NCBI GenBank assembly: GCA_034670405.1
Contig: JAXDDX010000010.1
Span: 5,553,001 to 5,617,000, forward strand
Direction: 5' to 3'
DNA: 64,000 nucleotides
Source of the DNA: Hoplostethus atlanticus
Lineage: Eukaryota; Chordata; Actinopteri; Trachichthyiformes; Trachichthyidae
Shown here in pieces: positions 1 through 21,065 of the stretch (its first letter is position 1; the number at the start of each line of letters is the position of its first letter). The notes under the pieces were generated by a model. The model worked only from the letters and a program-made list of their open reading frames with translations, was not told the DNA's origin and ran no database searches. A program made the translations under genes and the position numbers.

Positions 1-835
1 TGGAATGATTCCTCTGCTATGATAATAATAATTATTATAATTCTAACAACATTGACTAGCTGTGGTCAGGGAGGAGCCTACCAATTCGATCTACCAATTC
101 GATACCAACTGACTGATCTAATTTTTTAATTAAAAGCTGATATTGACCCCATGTATCACTCATATATCTACCCCATGACTCATACCTCCTCTGCCTTAGA
201 CGGAGAAAGTATGGAGCTTGGCTGCCTGGGATGGAAATTTTTCTTGGCATTTTCCCAAGACACACACCCATACACACTCACCCTCCTCCTCCTCCTCCTC
301 CTCTGTATCGCTATATAAGTGTTGACATGCCTGCTGACTTTGATTCTGTGCTGCAATCTGTTTTCCTTCTCAGCATCAAAAACAAAAGCTTAGAGACAGA
401 TGTGTTATCTCATCCCTCTATCTGTCTGTCTTTCTCTCTCTTCAATTCAGTGACTTTATAATCATGACTGTAATATCACCAAAGCAGGACTGCATATAAA
501 AAAAATACAAAATGTCAGTGTTCAAAAACCTTCATACATTCAAACCATTATTTGGTTTGAAAACATATGCTACACATCAGTACACAGTTGCCAATATATA
601 TGATAACCATTAATTATTTGGTTTGAAATACAATATAATAAAAGCCTTCTTTAATCTGACAGAGGAATTCATTTCATATCTGCATAGCAGCTGCTGAGCT
701 CTGGTGTCATGAGTGAGTGACTGAGTGAGAGAGAGAAAACTGAATCAGCTGGCAGGAAGCCACCACAGATGAGGCTGTACTTCCATTCTGTTCTGTGATT
801 GTCTCATTGGTCGTGTGTCTTGTGATGTGCAGCTG
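1..835 (+). other. hmbox1 5' intron or flank, no coding sequence recognised
   Basis: AT-rich sequence with a short (CTC)n stretch near 282-303. Since the first coding exon starts at a splice acceptor, this is probably intron. I see no exon, RNA gene or defined element here. Confidence 0.5.
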
Positions 836-931
836 TAAGGGCAGAGCAAAGGCACTAACACCGCCAGGGTTAGGGGTTCCTCAGGGTCCTGCCATGTTAA
901 CAATGTGTCCACTCATGGTACTGTTACAGTG
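836..931 (+). mobile_element. tRNA-derived SINE fragment next to hmbox1 exon 1 acceptor
   Basis: It shares GGCACTAAC, GCCAGGGTTAGGGGTTCC and CACTCATGGTACTGT with 15473-15567. The GGGTT(N)GGTTC block resembles a pol III B box. Its end lies about 20 bases before the acceptor of the first coding exon. Confidence 0.6.
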
Positions 932-954
932 TCCTCCTCCTGTCCTCCTCCAGG

Positions 955-10155
<9,201 letters not shown>

Positions 10156-10232
10156 GAAGAGGGAGAGAGAAAGAGATTATAAATAGAAACGTGTGTTCAT
10201 ATGCACACAGATTTTATAGCAGTGTAATAAGT

Positions 10233-10238
10233 AATAAA
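10233..10238 (+). promoter_or_regulatory. AATAAA candidate poly(A) signal of hmbox1
   Basis: The first AATAAA after the stop lies 78 bases downstream, which would give a very short 3' UTR. Mammalian HMBOX1 transcripts have long 3' UTRs, so more distal sites are also possible (for example AATAAA near 15431). Confidence 0.4.
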
Positions 10239-10539
10239 ACGACCAAACATCATGTAGTCCAACCCTGAGATACCTCCCAACCCTACCTCCAACCACCAAC
10301 TTCCTCTTCTACACTGTTGCAGGCATTACCGGTATAAAATAATGATAATAGTAATACAACTTTAATGCTCTCCGGCAGACTGATTAACAAGGACAGGAAA
10401 GGATGCGTTGGGCAGATTTCCTTCCAAACTGTATTTTCACAGCGGACCTGAACAAAGAATGTATTTGAAATGGTATTCAAATAGTTCAAGGTCTGGTTGT
10501 GGTTACCATACAACGAACGGCCTCAAAGATGAACACATT
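10239..10539 (+). other. hmbox1 3' flank or 3' UTR
   Basis: No element recognised. May be part of a longer hmbox1 3' UTR. Confidence 0.4.
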
Positions 10540-10865
10540 TTACTGTTGATGCACAGCACGCATCAACAAATTCAAGCTAGCACTGTGTTTAACAGATTGT
10601 TGTTATGGCTACATGACATTAATCATAGTATTTATCCAAACATAGTTGGCACACATTAACGTGTGCTTGATGAGAAAGGTTTTCATGGAGGCAGCATAGG
10701 CCACGCCTTCTGTCCAATACATGAAAACGTTTCTGATCATGTAGACTATGAAATTCAAAGCACATCAGAATGAATATATGTGAGCTGTCAGTGTTTATTA
10801 ACAGTTGAAAATAATGAATGAATACAAAAACAGTAAAGCCCCCAACACTATTCTTTGTTCTGGTA
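10540..10865 (+). mobile_element. dispersed repeat family B, copy 2
   Basis: Same ordered blocks as 1680-1965, including GAATGAATATATGTGAGCTG and GTGTTTAACAGATT. Confidence 0.6.
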
Positions 10866-11132
10866 CCCAAATACCTGGTGGGGAATCCAGGGATTGATCA
10901 CTGTGAGTGATCTGATGATCGTCTGTGTGGGGATCTATAATACTTCTATCAGCTGGGATGGAGGAGAGCCAGACGGGCTGCTATGATCCGCTCAGTCTCT
11001 CATCTGTTATGAAGAAACTCCTCCGTCGCCTTCAGTTTCTATCTCCCTCCCTTCGGTAAAGCTAAGGTGGAGCCTGTTGATACTCGTGATATCCGCTTCA
11101 ATAGTATAATTATACTGTTAGATGATAAAAGA

Positions 11133-11280
11133 TAATAATCTACAGTGAATACACACGTGTGTATGAATGTATATACACACACACACATACTGTACATATA
11201 TATACGGTATATATAAGCTGTCAGGGTATATGTATATACCCCGACCCATATCTATTTACAGCATATTCACTGTAGATATT
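11133..11280. repeat. short inverted repeat with AT-rich core, MITE-like
   Basis: Arms CTACAGTGAATA (about 11139) and TATTCACTGTAG (about 11264) enclose CA- and TA-rich sequence with the near-palindrome GGTATATGTATATACC. I see no convincing target duplication. Confidence 0.5.
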
Positions 11281-12459
11281 AGCTTCAGAAATGGTCAGTT
11301 TGGAGGAGAGAGAGAGAGAGAGAGAGAGAGAGGAGTGGACAGTCACTGTGATGGAGTCTTATGTGTTGGTATTGGTGAAAGTCGACTGAAGCATTAGCCA
11401 AAATATTAGTTTTAAATTTTTGTATTGTCTGACTATGATGATCATGGATGGAAATGGTTATTAGATGTGCTAATCAAAGGCACATCAGATGTGCCATATT
11501 ATTCCAAAATGCATACCTGTTCTCTTTAGGTATATCTATATATGTGCTTGATATACCATGTGTTCTAAACACATACTTTTTGTTTAAATAGTGAATGCCA
11601 GTTTATGGAATCAATAACATGGTGCTTCCGTGCCCGACCCTCTTCGGTTTTCATTGGTCACTATGAGTGACTGGCAGACCAGATAGGAAGAAAGTGAAAG
11701 AAATTATTTGGCACACTGCTGGTTTTCCCAAGCTCAAAGTTCACATTTAGACTCTCCTGTGTTCCTGCATATTGCTCTTTTGTCCCGCCCCCAATAGAAA
11801 TCGTTTTGGTCTGTTTTCAGCCATCTGATGTAGCATACGTACCATAGTCAGGTAATTAGTTGGTTGAGAGACACCAGAGTTGGTTCCAATGGGCAAATTG
11901 TATACACTACTAATGCAGGGCAGATGCAGGATACATACATGTTCTCTAACGGTTACCACTGTAAAGTGGCTTCAATAAGACAGGTTCATCACCAGGTGCT
12001 TTACAGCTAGCTCTCCTAGACAGTCAAACCGCAACATTTGCTTCAGGCTAAGCTACTGACAGGTTGGTAAGACCCGTGTTTATCAGAGACAGGTTTAAAA
12101 GTTCTGGGTTTGAGTTAAAAGCTCAACATAAATACCTCACTTCACCTCCCCTCAGCTATAAGCTAACCCCCTCACTTCCTACTCAGCTGCTTCGGTGTGA
12201 ATCAAGTGTGAGAGACTACGAGATTCAAAGTAATGAGAATTTGCTCCCATACTTGTGATGTTGGTCTGATCTGTTGACAGGCAGACAGTCAGACGACTAT
12301 TCTAAGCTATTCACTAATATAAGCCCCTCCATCCACCAATCTCTTGTTTTATCCAGCAGCACTGGGCGTGGATCTTGCTGTTGGTTAAAAACCTGTTTAT
12401 AGCGTGACGCACTGAAACTAAAAGTTGAGATATTTCTCCATAATGGTCTGAGCGCTGTC
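11281..12459. other. intergenic sequence with one dispersed repeat
   Basis: A GA tract near 11309-11332. The segment 11880-12060 resembles 47570-47800 (ACTAATGC, CAGATGCA, ATACAT and AAGCTACTGA-like blocks in order). No gene seen. Confidence 0.5.
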
Positions 12460-12960
12460 ATGCAACAGTGCAATATTTCCATTGAAAATAAAAAAATAAC
12501 AATGACAGTGCTGTAGACAGAAACGGGGTCACTACATGGCAACAGCATACAGCAAATAAAATACAACATAAATACAACCAGATAATTGATACAAAGATTG
12601 ACAACCAAATTAAAAAAAAAGTTACATATTTTACTTTGTAGAGTCCTTATAGTAATGTATTAATCTGTGGAAAAAATACTGTTCGTAATGAAAATCTCAC
12701 AAATACATAATGTACCTACAAGGGTGTAACAGCACACCCAGGCTTACTTTTAAAGTTGATAAGAGGAAAATGTAACGATCCAAGTGGATAAATTGGTTCG
12801 TTGCAGCAGCAAACAGTAATAGGATACAGCAAAGAAAATGAAATATAAATAGGAATTGTGTATATAAAAATACACAACCAATAATTACAACACTAGAACA
12901 CGTCTAGTACAAATGTACAAATAAAAAGTATGAGAAAAAAGTAAGACTACAGCATTATGA
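12460..12960 (-). mobile_element. decayed LINE 3' ends (two)
   Basis: Two copies (about 12470-12600 and 12770-12920) of a GCAGCA/GCAACAGCA block followed by ATACAGCAAA and AAATA(C/G)AA(C/T)ATAAATA, which resembles the region next to the minus-strand LINE end at 54500-54600. Confidence 0.45.
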
Positions 12961-13245
12961 GGGTGTGCAAAATAACAGTAGAATTTACTGAGAAAGGAAA
13001 TAAATGCATAATATGTATGAAATAAAATATATAGTCTGAAATATTTTCCTCTTGAAAGTGCATTATGTATTGGAGATCTTCATTGGCTATGAGCTTGCTG
13101 TAATAAGATTTTCCATTGGTTAACAGAGAGGAATGAGGCAAAGACGGTGGATTGCTGCTTCCTTAGTGGTTTATTTGTCAGACGTCAATCTGAAGCGACA
13201 GGATCTTTTTTCTATTTCAATCCTATGATCTTTGAACACTTCCGT

Positions 13246-13575
13246 CTCCCAGTCAAATCAAATCACATTTATCTGTACAGCCCTTAATCACCGTTACAGT
13301 CTCTAAGGCAGGGGTGTCAAACCATGTGCCATGAAGGGCCGAGAGTATGCAGGTTTTCGTTCCAACCCAAGAATACAGCAGGTGATTCCACTGATTACCA
13401 CACCTTCAACCAGAGAGGAGGGACTAATCAGTGAAATCACCTGGTGTAGTGTTCGGTTGGAATGAAAACCTGCATACTCTCGGCCCTCCATGGCACACGG
13501 TTTGACACCCCTGCTCTAAGGACTTCACAGTGCCCAACACTGTCAGTGGAGCTCCAGAGCATCACAGGAACAATG
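13246..13575 (-). mobile_element. LINE 3' end, split by a hAT MITE
   Basis: Read on the minus strand: CAGTGTTGGGCACTGTGAAG, the MITE, then AGAGACTGTAACGGTGATTA and GATTTGATTTGA. It matches the LINE end at 28740-28821. Confidence 0.8.
13309..13513. mobile_element. hAT-type MITE, 205 bp, with 8-bp target duplication
   Basis: Terminal inverted repeats of about 60 bases start CAGGGGTGTCAAACC and end GGTTTGACACCCCTG. The flanks CTCTAAGG (13301-13308) and CTCTAAGG (13514-13521) are identical, the 8-bp duplication typical of hAT transposition. It is non-autonomous, with no open frame. Confidence 0.92.
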
Positions 13576-14417
13576 TGAATTTAGTTTTGGGGTGGATTTC
13601 CTTCAGCTACGCTGTCCAAGGTTTCAGTGCTTTAAGGGTTTCTAAAACTCTGAGGCATCACTAATCAGTAATGTAGTACTCCTTTATCTTTCAAATATCT
13701 GTGCCAGAAGAAAAAAAAAACACTATTCTATTAACTATTAGAAAAACAATATCTATATTTTTTGTTTAAATCTGCTAAGCAGAAATGTTTCTGAAGTGAA
13801 ATGTTTGCTTCATTTAAGACATCAGTATGCTGTTTTAAGATTGTTTTTAAATCTTGTTTGTTGCTGCCTTCAAGGTCTCATAAGCTCGTACTTCCGAATT
13901 CAGAAGCTGTAAACATGAATTGATCTGCATTCAAGTGTTTTGTCAGAAATAATAGCCAAATGGAGCCTGGAACAAAAGTAGTTTTTCAGGGTCTGTTTTA
14001 TTTCCAAAATCAAATGGCAGAATGAAGGGGAGAAAATGTGGATCATGCATGATGACTAAACAGAAATAGAAACACTACCAGTTATTTCCATAGAATGCCA
14101 AACGATGACATATACTGATATAATCATCTTTACCATCAGATGTTGACAAGGCTTCCATGCTCTCAGCCCCTTGAACGTTACATCGTGGTAACTATCATAG
14201 AAAATCCCAAATTTCTCCTTTGTATTCAACCGTGTGTTTCGTCACTCATATGTTCTCCCCTCATTATTCCAATATTTCCGACAGCACTTGAAGGCAGCAT
14301 GTCTGTTTTTTCATTGGTTAAAATGCAGTCTGCCTTGCCTTTGTTTCAAAGGATGAGCTTCCTTTGCTGGATTTCCACAGGGACAAAACAACTGTTTCAC
14401 TTTTTGTGTCTGTTCCA

Positions 14418-14890
14418 ACAAGGAGAAACCACATGGGGATCTGGTTTCAGATCAGATCTGGACCATAAAGGCCCCCTTTACACCTGGAATTAAAATGGGT
14501 TTCCTTGATACATATTATAAACATATTTCTTTTTCCCTCAATACTCACTTCCTCTGGTAATATTTACATCCTTCAACATAGACAGTAAACCTGTAAATGC
14601 CTGTATTTCCTATAATATGTGGATCTTTCTGTTGTTAATGTGACCAAATGCATCTCTGACCTCTGGAGGTGGTTTGGGTGATTGAGTCTTCACCTTGGAT
14701 GCATTTAGATCTGGATTTTTAAGTGTTTTTGCCTCCTGTGAATACAATCTGATCACCCAGGATGCAAGTTAATGAAGGTGTAAAGGGGATCCTAGAGCTG
14801 AGATCTGACCTGAGATCTGTTCCCCTGCTGGCTGGCTCGCCAAGGAGAAATCACATGGGATCTGTTTTCAGATCAGATCTGGACCACAGA
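14418..14890 (+). repeat. pair of about 50-bp direct repeats flanking the MITE
   Basis: AAGGAGAAACCACATGGGGA and TTCAGATCAGATCTGGACCA occur at 14420-14465 and again (with AAATCACATGGGA) at 14842-14887. Confidence 0.75.
14465..14797. mobile_element. MITE-like element with CCCTTTACACC ends
   Basis: Left end GGCCCCCTTTACACCTGG; right end GGTGTAAAGGGGATCC, its inverse. Interior AT-rich. The target duplication is unclear. Confidence 0.6.
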
Positions 14891-14899
14891 GTCAAACAG

Positions 14900-15472
14900 A
14901 TTCCCTGTGGCTCGGTGGCGAATGTGAACGTTGTCCGCCTCTCTACCTTATTCAATATTGTGAATACATGAAGTGCAGTGTACGACAACATACGAAGAGT
15001 TCTATTCCAAAAAAATCAATCAATCAGATCCATCAATCAGCGTCTCTAATGTAGAGGATCCAGTCTGTGTTCTCATTTAAACAGACTTAAATGACGACCT
15101 ATCCTTTAAAAACTACCATCATTTAGTTTAATGAAGAAGTCCGTCTTTTTCTCCCAAATGGTTGATATATAATTTTGGAATGAAACTCTTCAAATTCTGT
15201 ATAAAAGTGAAACATCAAACCTCAGAAGGAAGTCTGTCAGATCCGTTTGAAATGATCAATATCCCCTCTTGGTCTCTATTTCACAATTTAGTGCCTTTTT
15301 TGGACAGTAGACTGTTCTGTAATTGCTATGTAGAAACTCTACATATGCCTTTTGTTACTTTTTTCATCTGTTGGAAAAGCCTTATTTGTTATTTTTAAGG
15401 TGTGTTTCTATTGCTATTCTATCTATGAGGGAATAAAAACTGATCAAAGAGTTCAGTGTGTCTTGGTGTTTG
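14900..15472. other. intergenic, nothing recognised
   Basis: AT-rich sequence with no gene or element identified. AATAAA at about 15431 could be a distal hmbox1 poly(A) signal. Confidence 0.4.
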
Positions 15473-15567
15473 TGTAGCAAGGCACTACCGCTGCCAGGGT
15501 TGGGGGTTCCATTCCCACCGGGGCCACCCATAGTATACATGTATGCACTCATGGTACTGTCAAGTGT
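15473..15567 (+). mobile_element. tRNA-derived SINE fragment
   Basis: CCAGGGTTGGGGGTTCCATT (B-box-like), GGGGCCACCCATA and GCACTCATGGTACTGT, as at 836-931. Confidence 0.65.
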
Positions 15568-16616
15568 CTACCAAGTGACATGGTAACTCAAGGTTTAGGG
15601 AAACTAACATTTTTAACAGCAACAATCCCCTATTGTCTTACTCATGGTACATCTTTGTCAGTGTCTGGGTGGAAGGGAGCCTAGAGAGCGTTCTGTAACT
15701 TAAAGGATGCACGTTTCAGTCAGCCACTGTGTCCTTACTGGAGAGTGGCCTCCTCGTTGGAGAACCTGGCTTGTGACTGGAAGGTTGCTGCTTTGAATGT
15801 CAAGCTGGCTGGGGAAAACCAATGAGGAAAAACTCTCCTGTTAGAGGAATACACAGAGTTGGTGGTTTGAGATTGTCCCATTGGTCAACTTGCTCATTAA
15901 GTGATGAGGCCCCCCATAGATCACTGGCTCCGGCGCTCACATTACGTTAGCTATGTGAGGTAGTTTTTATTATATGGCCTGTAGATTAATAACTTTTAAG
16001 AAATGGACAGCTGGGCATGCAATAGATGACAGGACAAAATGTAGTGCAGGCATGTATGTAGTTCAGTGTGTATAGCTCAAACAGATAGTTCAACATCCTT
16101 GTTCAGCCAGGGCCCCTGTAGTTTGGTGCATGTAGTGCAGGCCATATATGTCAGTGTCCTCAGTTGACCAGGGGCCAGATAGATCAGTGTATATAGAGCC
16201 GTTGATGTCTCACGTCAGCCCGGGACCCGCATCCACACTTCATATCCACCAGGGGCCAGCACTCTACATAGCATATACTACAATGTTACCATGAAGCGCC
16301 GAGCCAACAACCTACTGGGGACACATTTTATGTTCTCATCACGAGTGAGTTGACCGACAGGAGAATCTCCCAAAAACTTGCTGTATCCATAACATTGAAT
16401 CAGTTTAGCAGTAATAAACACAAATAGAACTGAAAATCTTTCATTTTTTATTTTTTTCTTACCAGGGAGATTATTGTCCAGATGATAAAAAATGAAAATT
16501 ATAAATGCATTATAATACATGTTTATTCTTTGGATTGCAGCATAGAATTACATAAAACAATTAAATTAATGAAAATCCAAACTTGTGCTCAGATTTTTTT
16601 TTTAATGTCTTAATAT

Positions 16617-16617
<1 letters not shown>
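15568..16617. other. intergenic region with loosely repeated CAGGGGCC motifs
   Basis: Between about 16040 and 16262, imperfect repeats of TGTAGTGCAGGCC/CAGTGTATATAG alternate with CCAGGGCCCC or CCAGGGGCCAG blocks. No coding sequence. Confidence 0.5.

Positions 16618-16700
<83 letters not shown>
16618..16700 (+). repeat. (CA)n microsatellite
   Basis: About 41 uninterrupted copies. Confidence 0.98.
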
Positions 16701-16703
<3 letters not shown>

Positions 16704-16804
16704 CCAACAGTGCATACTCATACAAACATCAAGTCAAACCTGCTCCGTGTAATCGACAGTAGCAATAAACACATAATTGATGATTATTACTTATAACGGT
16801 CATG

Positions 16805-17330
16805 ATATAATACTGTCGACCATTTCCACTGATGCCGCCGAGAGTCCAGGACGAGGCAGGAACCGTAACTCAACCCGGGCTGGAAAATCAAGGCCGCATT
16901 AAAGTTGTGTTAAAGTATTAAAACACCTGCTCATCCCCTGTGACTGAGCTGCTACAGAGGAAGGTTACGGGGACTGGAGGGACTTCAGGGGCCTTTTCAA
17001 TGCAACAGTAGCATGGTTTCACTCCAACCCCCTCTCCTTTAGCTCCTATTAGCCTCGCATCGCAGCTCAGAGGAAGAATAAATAGAGGCTTTGCAGTTGT
17101 ATCTGAAACTTCCTGGCAACCGCAGCTGGCCGGCTAATGAAATGATCAGCCCCCGCCAAAAGCAGACAGAAAAAAAACCCATGCCTGTGTAGCTTAGAAA
17201 TGCAATTAGCTGCTGTGCCCGAGAGCTGTGACCCTCCAACATGGCCACCAGAAGGTGCGTTGTGTCACCGACAGCCCCATATTGCTTCTGTATGTGTGGT
17301 TCATTGTAACGTTTTAGCACAAAGAAAGGA
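16805..17330. promoter_or_regulatory. unique-sequence island, candidate conserved noncoding element
   Basis: Moderate GC, no repeat similarity to the rest of the window, and dense homeodomain-type sites (GGCTAATGAAATGATCAGCC, GCAATTAGCTG). It sits between the two convergent genes. Conservation cannot be tested here. Confidence 0.3.
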
Positions 17331-17399
17331 AACTGAGTGCAGCCAGTTCAGCGGCGATGTGGCTACGCCTCCGCTCAGCTGCAAGGCCTCAGGGAAGAG

Positions 17400-20300
17400 T
17401 TGAGGGAAGACGCGAACACTCTGGACGACCAGGGGCGGAGGTAGTAACAAGGTGACTGCAAACTACCAAGGCAGGAAAAGTGTTGGCAAAACCCCAAACC
17501 CTACTTTGTTTTTTACTAGCCAACTAGATGTGGTGGTTGGTTCCCTGTAGAGGAGGTACAGGTTCAAGAGGCGTTCTGACATTTGCCATCATTGTACATA
17601 ATATTTTGTTCTTAATTGACTTTACTGGTTAAATAACGGTTCAATAAATAAAGTAGACTAGCTTACCAGACACAGTCACTATTTTACCAACCAACCATGT
17701 TTAGAAGAGAATAGTTATGGTGGACACATTTTACCAGCATTTGACTAGTGACTGCTGGTAATTTCTCACTTTGTTAGCCCCACCGCGATAATCTCCAGTG
17801 GGCAGATGCTGCCAGGCAGGGCTGCTGCGGGGCAGTGTTGGATATGTGGTACTGAGAAGGGAAACCGAGCCACGACTAGTAGCTCGGGTCAGACAGGAGC
17901 ACTGTGGCTTACAGTTATTAGACTGCAGCCAAACCCAGAGGTCTTTCCAAAGCAGTAGGAAAGGGAAAGTGACAACTAGCATCCCCCACTGGCTGCGTTC
18001 ACTTCTGAGAAATTCCTCATCCATTTGAACAATTAATTGCATGAACTTTAGTTGTTTTTGAGTAGAAAAGGTTACGGTCACTGTAATAAACCAATGAAAA
18101 CCCAATTTAGTCTTTAGCAGGACACCAATCAATAAACAAACATTGGTTTTATGTGGAAATGGAATCCACCACCACGTTTTCTTCTGTGTACTCTAATCAT
18201 TGTATAACTTAAAATGTGGACATCAAGTCTTTTCTCAGCTTCGAGAGCAGCCACCAGGGGGAGACAGAGGCAGTAATACAGGTTCACTCAACAGAACTGA
18301 AGAGGTTCATTCCAAAATGCTACAGAGCCAAAATGACTGCTGCCAACGAAGTAAGAGTCACTGCTGAATGTTATCAGCTATTTGGAGCCCTTTACTTACA
18401 AAACGGTCATATTTTAGAAGATCTGTACTGTACTTTTTAGCAAGCAAGCAAATAACCGCAAGCAAGCCCCCCCCCCCCCCCCCCAAAATGGATTTAAAGG
18501 GTTTTGGAATGAAACTCTTAAGTTGTACAGTATATTGAAGGTAAGAATACAGCATTAACGTGTAAAGGTAAGAGGGAGGGTTATTACTGTTAAGACCAGT
18601 CTGGCTTTGGGCTGAAGGCCACGTTAAGGCAGGAGACATATTGCTCTGGACCAGGGTTCCCATAATTAGCGGTGCTACTGGAAATGCATTAAGAGATGAA
18701 TGCAACCAAAAGGCGTCAAGATATGGGACTACATCTGAGCAAAACACAAGCTTAAAATAAAAAACAAACCAACAAAAAAAAAAAAAAACACATTGGTGGG
18801 GCAGAAGTGTATAGATGGATATGGAGTCTGAATAAGAAAATCACATAAAAGTAACAAAAATAAAACTTTTTCCTAAAGGATCTGATTCGACAGCTGTGTT
18901 ACACTGTGGACGAGTATTTTGCTTCATGATCTACCTCAAGGACCTGTGGAGGTGGGAACAGAAAGACTTATTTCAGGCTTCCTCTAATAGGTCACCTGTA
19001 AGCCAGCAGACAATTGGTCCACTTCAGTTGCCGGAAATCTTTGCTCTGAGCCTATGTAGGCTACAGAACAACAAACTGTATACAAATTTAAAAAGAAAGA
19101 AAGAAAAGAAAGTTTTGTCCCAAAATGAGATCACCATTTGGAAAAAGCAACATGTATTCTTACAAATGACCGATATCACAAAATGAAATCACATTTCAGA
19201 ACTAAATGACAACAATTACACAGATTGGATCATTTATATTTTAGAGATATTGAATGATGTTCTGGAAACGAACTCTTCATTTACCTCTGGAGCATTTTGT
19301 GCACATGATATGAAACAGTGTGTGGAAGATACATAATCACAAGGTTTCTGAGGCACAACAACATAAAGAAAGATCCAGAAGCCTGAAGTGATCTCAAACA
19401 CTCGACTGTCTCCTGGTGAAACACCAGGTCAGGAGACTCTTCACCGGCCACTTTCACTGTTTTACTAGCCAGCTGCATGTTCATGATGGAGCGGGACGTC
19501 CAAATGAAGGCTGGCGGTCATTTCCCACAAATAAACTAAAGCCAGGTCCATCCAACATTCACACAAACACCAAACAAGGAAACTTGCTTCCCCTCCTTCA
19601 ATTACCACATAACCTTTACGAACCACAATGATAAAACAATGACCAGCAACCCACCGAACCAAACAACCACCTTACAATTAACCAACCACCAAACATCAAC
19701 CTTACAACTAACCAACCAACTCCAGGGTCCTGGGGTTTAAGGCTGTACTGAGATCAGATAATAAATAAGTTAATAACTAGACTTGCCTCCTCTCACTCAT
19801 ATGCTCATCATCCCATACTTGAACTTCAATGCACTCGTACATGACACCTTTTCCTTTCTTTGCTGAATGATAGAACAAACTATTTTCTGTGTCAGTGTAA
19901 CCAGACCATACTCACTGTGCTCATTTTGGAGCATTACGATGCCTTCTGACAACTTTCAACGCCTTCAAAATAAACAATTGCAGTATTGATAGATATGCTC
20001 TTTACTTCATCCCTGGCAGACTGTAGGTTGTCGGTTCGCATCCCAGCCTACACTCCCATCTCTACTTCAAGGCTCAAACGGCAAAGTGCCTCGTTTTAGG
20101 AATTTAGTTTCTTCATACAAACAATATTGGTTACTGAACCAAAGCATTGACTTTAATTTGTCCTCCCTTGCGGCTGTAAGGGAAATGGGATTAAAATAAA
20201 CTATTATACTTCCAATTAGTATATATAACGTAGTATATAATAGAGGTCAGAGCTCCATGATCTATCATGATCTTAACATGGAGACAGCTAGATAAATCAT

Positions 20301-20939
20301 TTGATCCTTTTACATGTACACTTACAATGCTAATAGCAGCAGCAATTTTCATAGAATCATTTGTGCAATATTCATTTAAAAAAAGGCTTCATCAATTTTC
20401 ATGTGATAGACATTTGTACAACCATTTAAATATAAATAGTAAATTTACGCCTCTCAGATTGCGAACACCGATAATAAAAAGGAATGGCAAAAAAACGAGA
20501 TGCTTCTGGACTCGTGTTTGGACACACTGAGTGTGTTTACATGCACAGGAAGTCCCAGACAGATTCATGATCATGCATTTATATGCATCTTCATATCCGT
20601 GTATACATGGATAAACTGAAAACACCTGACATCACTATATACCAGCTAGCACATTCAGCTTTGTCATCATCAGGATATGAACCTACCCTGGCTGTTGAAA
20701 ATGGGACAGGGTGTTGAAATGCACCAACTCCAACTCGGGATACTTCCCGAATGATATTGGAGTATTAATGTGCACTGAGTATCGATCTATCCTCGTTTCC
20801 ACACAGCACATGCCTATTGCTCACTTGGTGAAACAGCATTGCTCCTATTCAGTACAACTCATACCAAAGTCTGCTAACACTTTACAATGGCCTTGGCCGG
20901 TTTATTAACCCATGGAAGTACACTATACTGTGTCTATTC
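17400..20939. other. intergenic, repeats and unidentified sequence
   Basis: 17500-17850 and 19440-19530 contain pieces of a dispersed family with AACTAGATG, TTTTACCAG and GCTGGTAA blocks. There is a poly-C run near 18467-18484. A SINE-like GTTGTCGGTTCGCATCCCAG lies at 20027. No gene found. Confidence 0.45.
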
Positions 20940-21065
20940 TTAATGAAAATCTCTCCAATACATAATGTACTTACAATGGTACAAGAACACAGTTAATGTA
21001 CAAACATTATGTTTGTACGCACTTTACTTACATTGTGTAAGTACACTGGTTAATAACACTGGAGT
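20940..21065. repeat. dispersed repeat with palindromic TGTACTTACA segments
   Basis: TTAATGAAAATCTC and ATACATAATGTACTTACAA match 12670-12720. GTACAAACATTATGTTTGTAC is nearly palindromic. Confidence 0.5.

Noticed and set aside
14140-14493. 117-residue plus-strand open frame between the genes
   Set aside because: No recognisable similarity or motif, and it runs into a repeat; probably chance.
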